Assembly (NCBI GenBank): GCA_031424145.1
Contig: JANPGV010000301.1
Coordinates: 1 to 32,049, forward strand
Source of the DNA: JAENVT01 sp031424145
Lineage (GTDB): Bacteria; Actinomycetota; Acidimicrobiia; Acidimicrobiales; Ilumatobacteraceae
Length of the DNA: 32,049 nucleotides
Direction of reading: 5' to 3'
Part shown: positions 31,552 to 32,049 of the stretch, piece after piece
Layout of the letters: each line of letters opens with the position of its first letter
How positions within the stretch are numbered: position 1 is the stretch's first letter
The notes under the pieces: generated by a model
The model's database searches: none
What the model saw: only the letters and a program-made list of their open reading frames with translations
What the model was told of the DNA's origin: nothing
Made by a program: the position numbers and the translations under genes

Positions 31552-31917
31552 TCAGGGTGATTTGTTGTCATCGAGGTAGCTGCGCAGGACACTTCCCATC
31601 GCCCGCCGTTGCGAGGGGGTGAGGCGCGGGTCGCGGCTGATTGCTTCCTCGGTATCGACATCGCCTTCGGACGTCGGCAGGCCAGAGGCGTACATGATCA
31701 GCTGGTCCGGCCGGATGCCGAGGCTCTCGGCCAGCGACTTGAGCACGCGGATGGAGGGTTCGTGCATGCCGCGCTCCAGCTGACTCATGTACGTGTCGGA
31801 CAGATCAGCCAGGTGAGCCAGCTCTCGCTGGCTCAACTGATTGATCTTGCGTTGCGTCTTGATGAATTCGCCGAGCGAACGAAGATGCGCTTTCCACATC
31901 TCTTCGGCCGCGTTCAT
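31552..31917 (-). CDS. XRE-family helix-turn-helix regulator
   Basis: The 121-residue product contains one Cro/C1-type HTH domain: RSLGEFIKTQRKINQLSQRE, then LAHLADLSDTYMSQLERGMH and EPSIRVLKSLAESLGIRPDQ, residues about 13-75. A short acidic tail follows. The YMSQLERGxHEPSIRVLKSLA pattern resembles the mycobacterial regulator that precedes the heparin-binding haemagglutinin gene (Rv0474), as I recall it. Here a Lys-tailed gene lies just upstream on the same strand, 15 bases before its start, so the two are probably co-transcribed. It converges on the SDR 2 gene with 8 bases between. Confidence 0.9.
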   Translation of the reverse strand: MNAAEEMWKAHLRSLGEFIKTQRKINQLSQRELAHLADLSDTYMSQLERGMHEPSIRVLKSLAESLGIRPDQLIMYASGLPTSEGDVDTEEAISRDPRLTPSQRRAMGSVLRSYLDDNKSP

Positions 31918-31932
31918 CGGGAGGTGTTCCTA

Positions 31933-32049
31933 TTACTTCTTTGCCGACTTCACCGGAGCCGGTACTGGCGTGAGCACTTCGAGCAGGCTGACGGCGAACG
32001 CCTTGTTGAGCTCGAGCAGACGGGCGTTGAACGATTCACGGCGGGCGCT
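31933..32049 (-). CDS. Lys-tailed protein of unknown function, C-terminal fragment
   Basis: Only the last 38 residues are in the window; the gene continues past the right edge. The visible part reads RRESFNARLLELNKAFAVSL, a helical, coiled-coil-like stretch, then LEVLTPVPAPVKSAKK and the stop TAA. A helical body with a Pro/Lys tail is seen in phasin-like and HBHA-like proteins, and the downstream XRE regulator fits that gene order. With so little sequence the assignment stays open. It is probably in one transcript with the regulator. Confidence 0.6.
   Translation of the reverse strand, partial: SARRESFNARLLELNKAFAVSLLEVLTPVPAPVKSAKK

Overview
The window is GC-rich chromosomal DNA from an actinobacterium, most likely of the class Acidimicrobiia (Ilumatobacter-like). 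This is inferred from several things: a 28-codon gene matching the actinobacterial ribosomal protein bL37, a wax-ester synthase/diacylglycerol acyltransferase, a luciferase-like F420-type oxidoreductase, a Thr-rich surface protein ending in LPRTG, and frequent GTG/TTG starts. Several genes start only 6-8 bases after a TAnnnT -10 box, which fits the leaderless transcription common in Actinobacteria. No insertion sequence, phage gene, CRISPR array or integrase was seen. No gene-free stretch exceeds 300 bases; the longest, 9074-9352, holds nothing I can recognise.

Left part (1-9928), mostly housekeeping: ychF (partial), a sortase-type surface protein, a PHP phosphoesterase, bL37, a prolyl oligopeptidase, a RecB/Cas4-like Fe-S nuclease, a small unknown protein, a TAP-like lipoprotein hydrolase, tRNA-Leu(UAA) and a shikimate-kinase-like P-loop protein.

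Middle part (10052-21097), an accessory catabolic region. A minus-strand operon carries Rieske oxygenase 1, an MDR-type NADP oxidoreductase, an APH/ecdysteroid-kinase-like small-molecule kinase and a PtpB-like phosphatase. It is divergent from a TetR gene across a 32-bp palindrome. A second minus-strand operon encodes a 2-oxoacid dehydrogenase E2 catalytic domain without a lipoyl domain, an ABM monomer and an ABM-HAD fusion. A plus-strand operon encodes a 76-residue unknown protein, Rieske oxygenase 2 (4-base overlap), a histidine phosphatase and a VOC protein. A free-standing 77-residue lipoyl domain and an LLM oxidoreductase follow on the minus strand.

Right part (21181-32049): ThuA-like protein, DUF1330 protein, WS/DGAT, an alpha/beta hydrolase, a SnoaL-like protein, Rieske oxygenase 3, two divergent TetR regulators, a Cof-type HAD phosphatase, a thiolase-like protein, two SDR dehydrogenases, an XRE regulator and a partial Lys-tailed protein.

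Taken together, 10-31.5 kb looks like an uptake-and-oxidation region for a hydrophobic or cyclic carbon source. It combines oxygenases, dehydrogenases, thiolytic/retro-aldol chemistry, a split acyltransferase and several phosphotransfer enzymes under TetR control. The substrate cannot be read from the sequence. The most unusual elements are the kinase/phosphatase genes beside Rieske oxygenases, the split E2, the ABM duplication with HAD fusion, the coupled 76-residue protein, and a DNA motif shared by three promoters.
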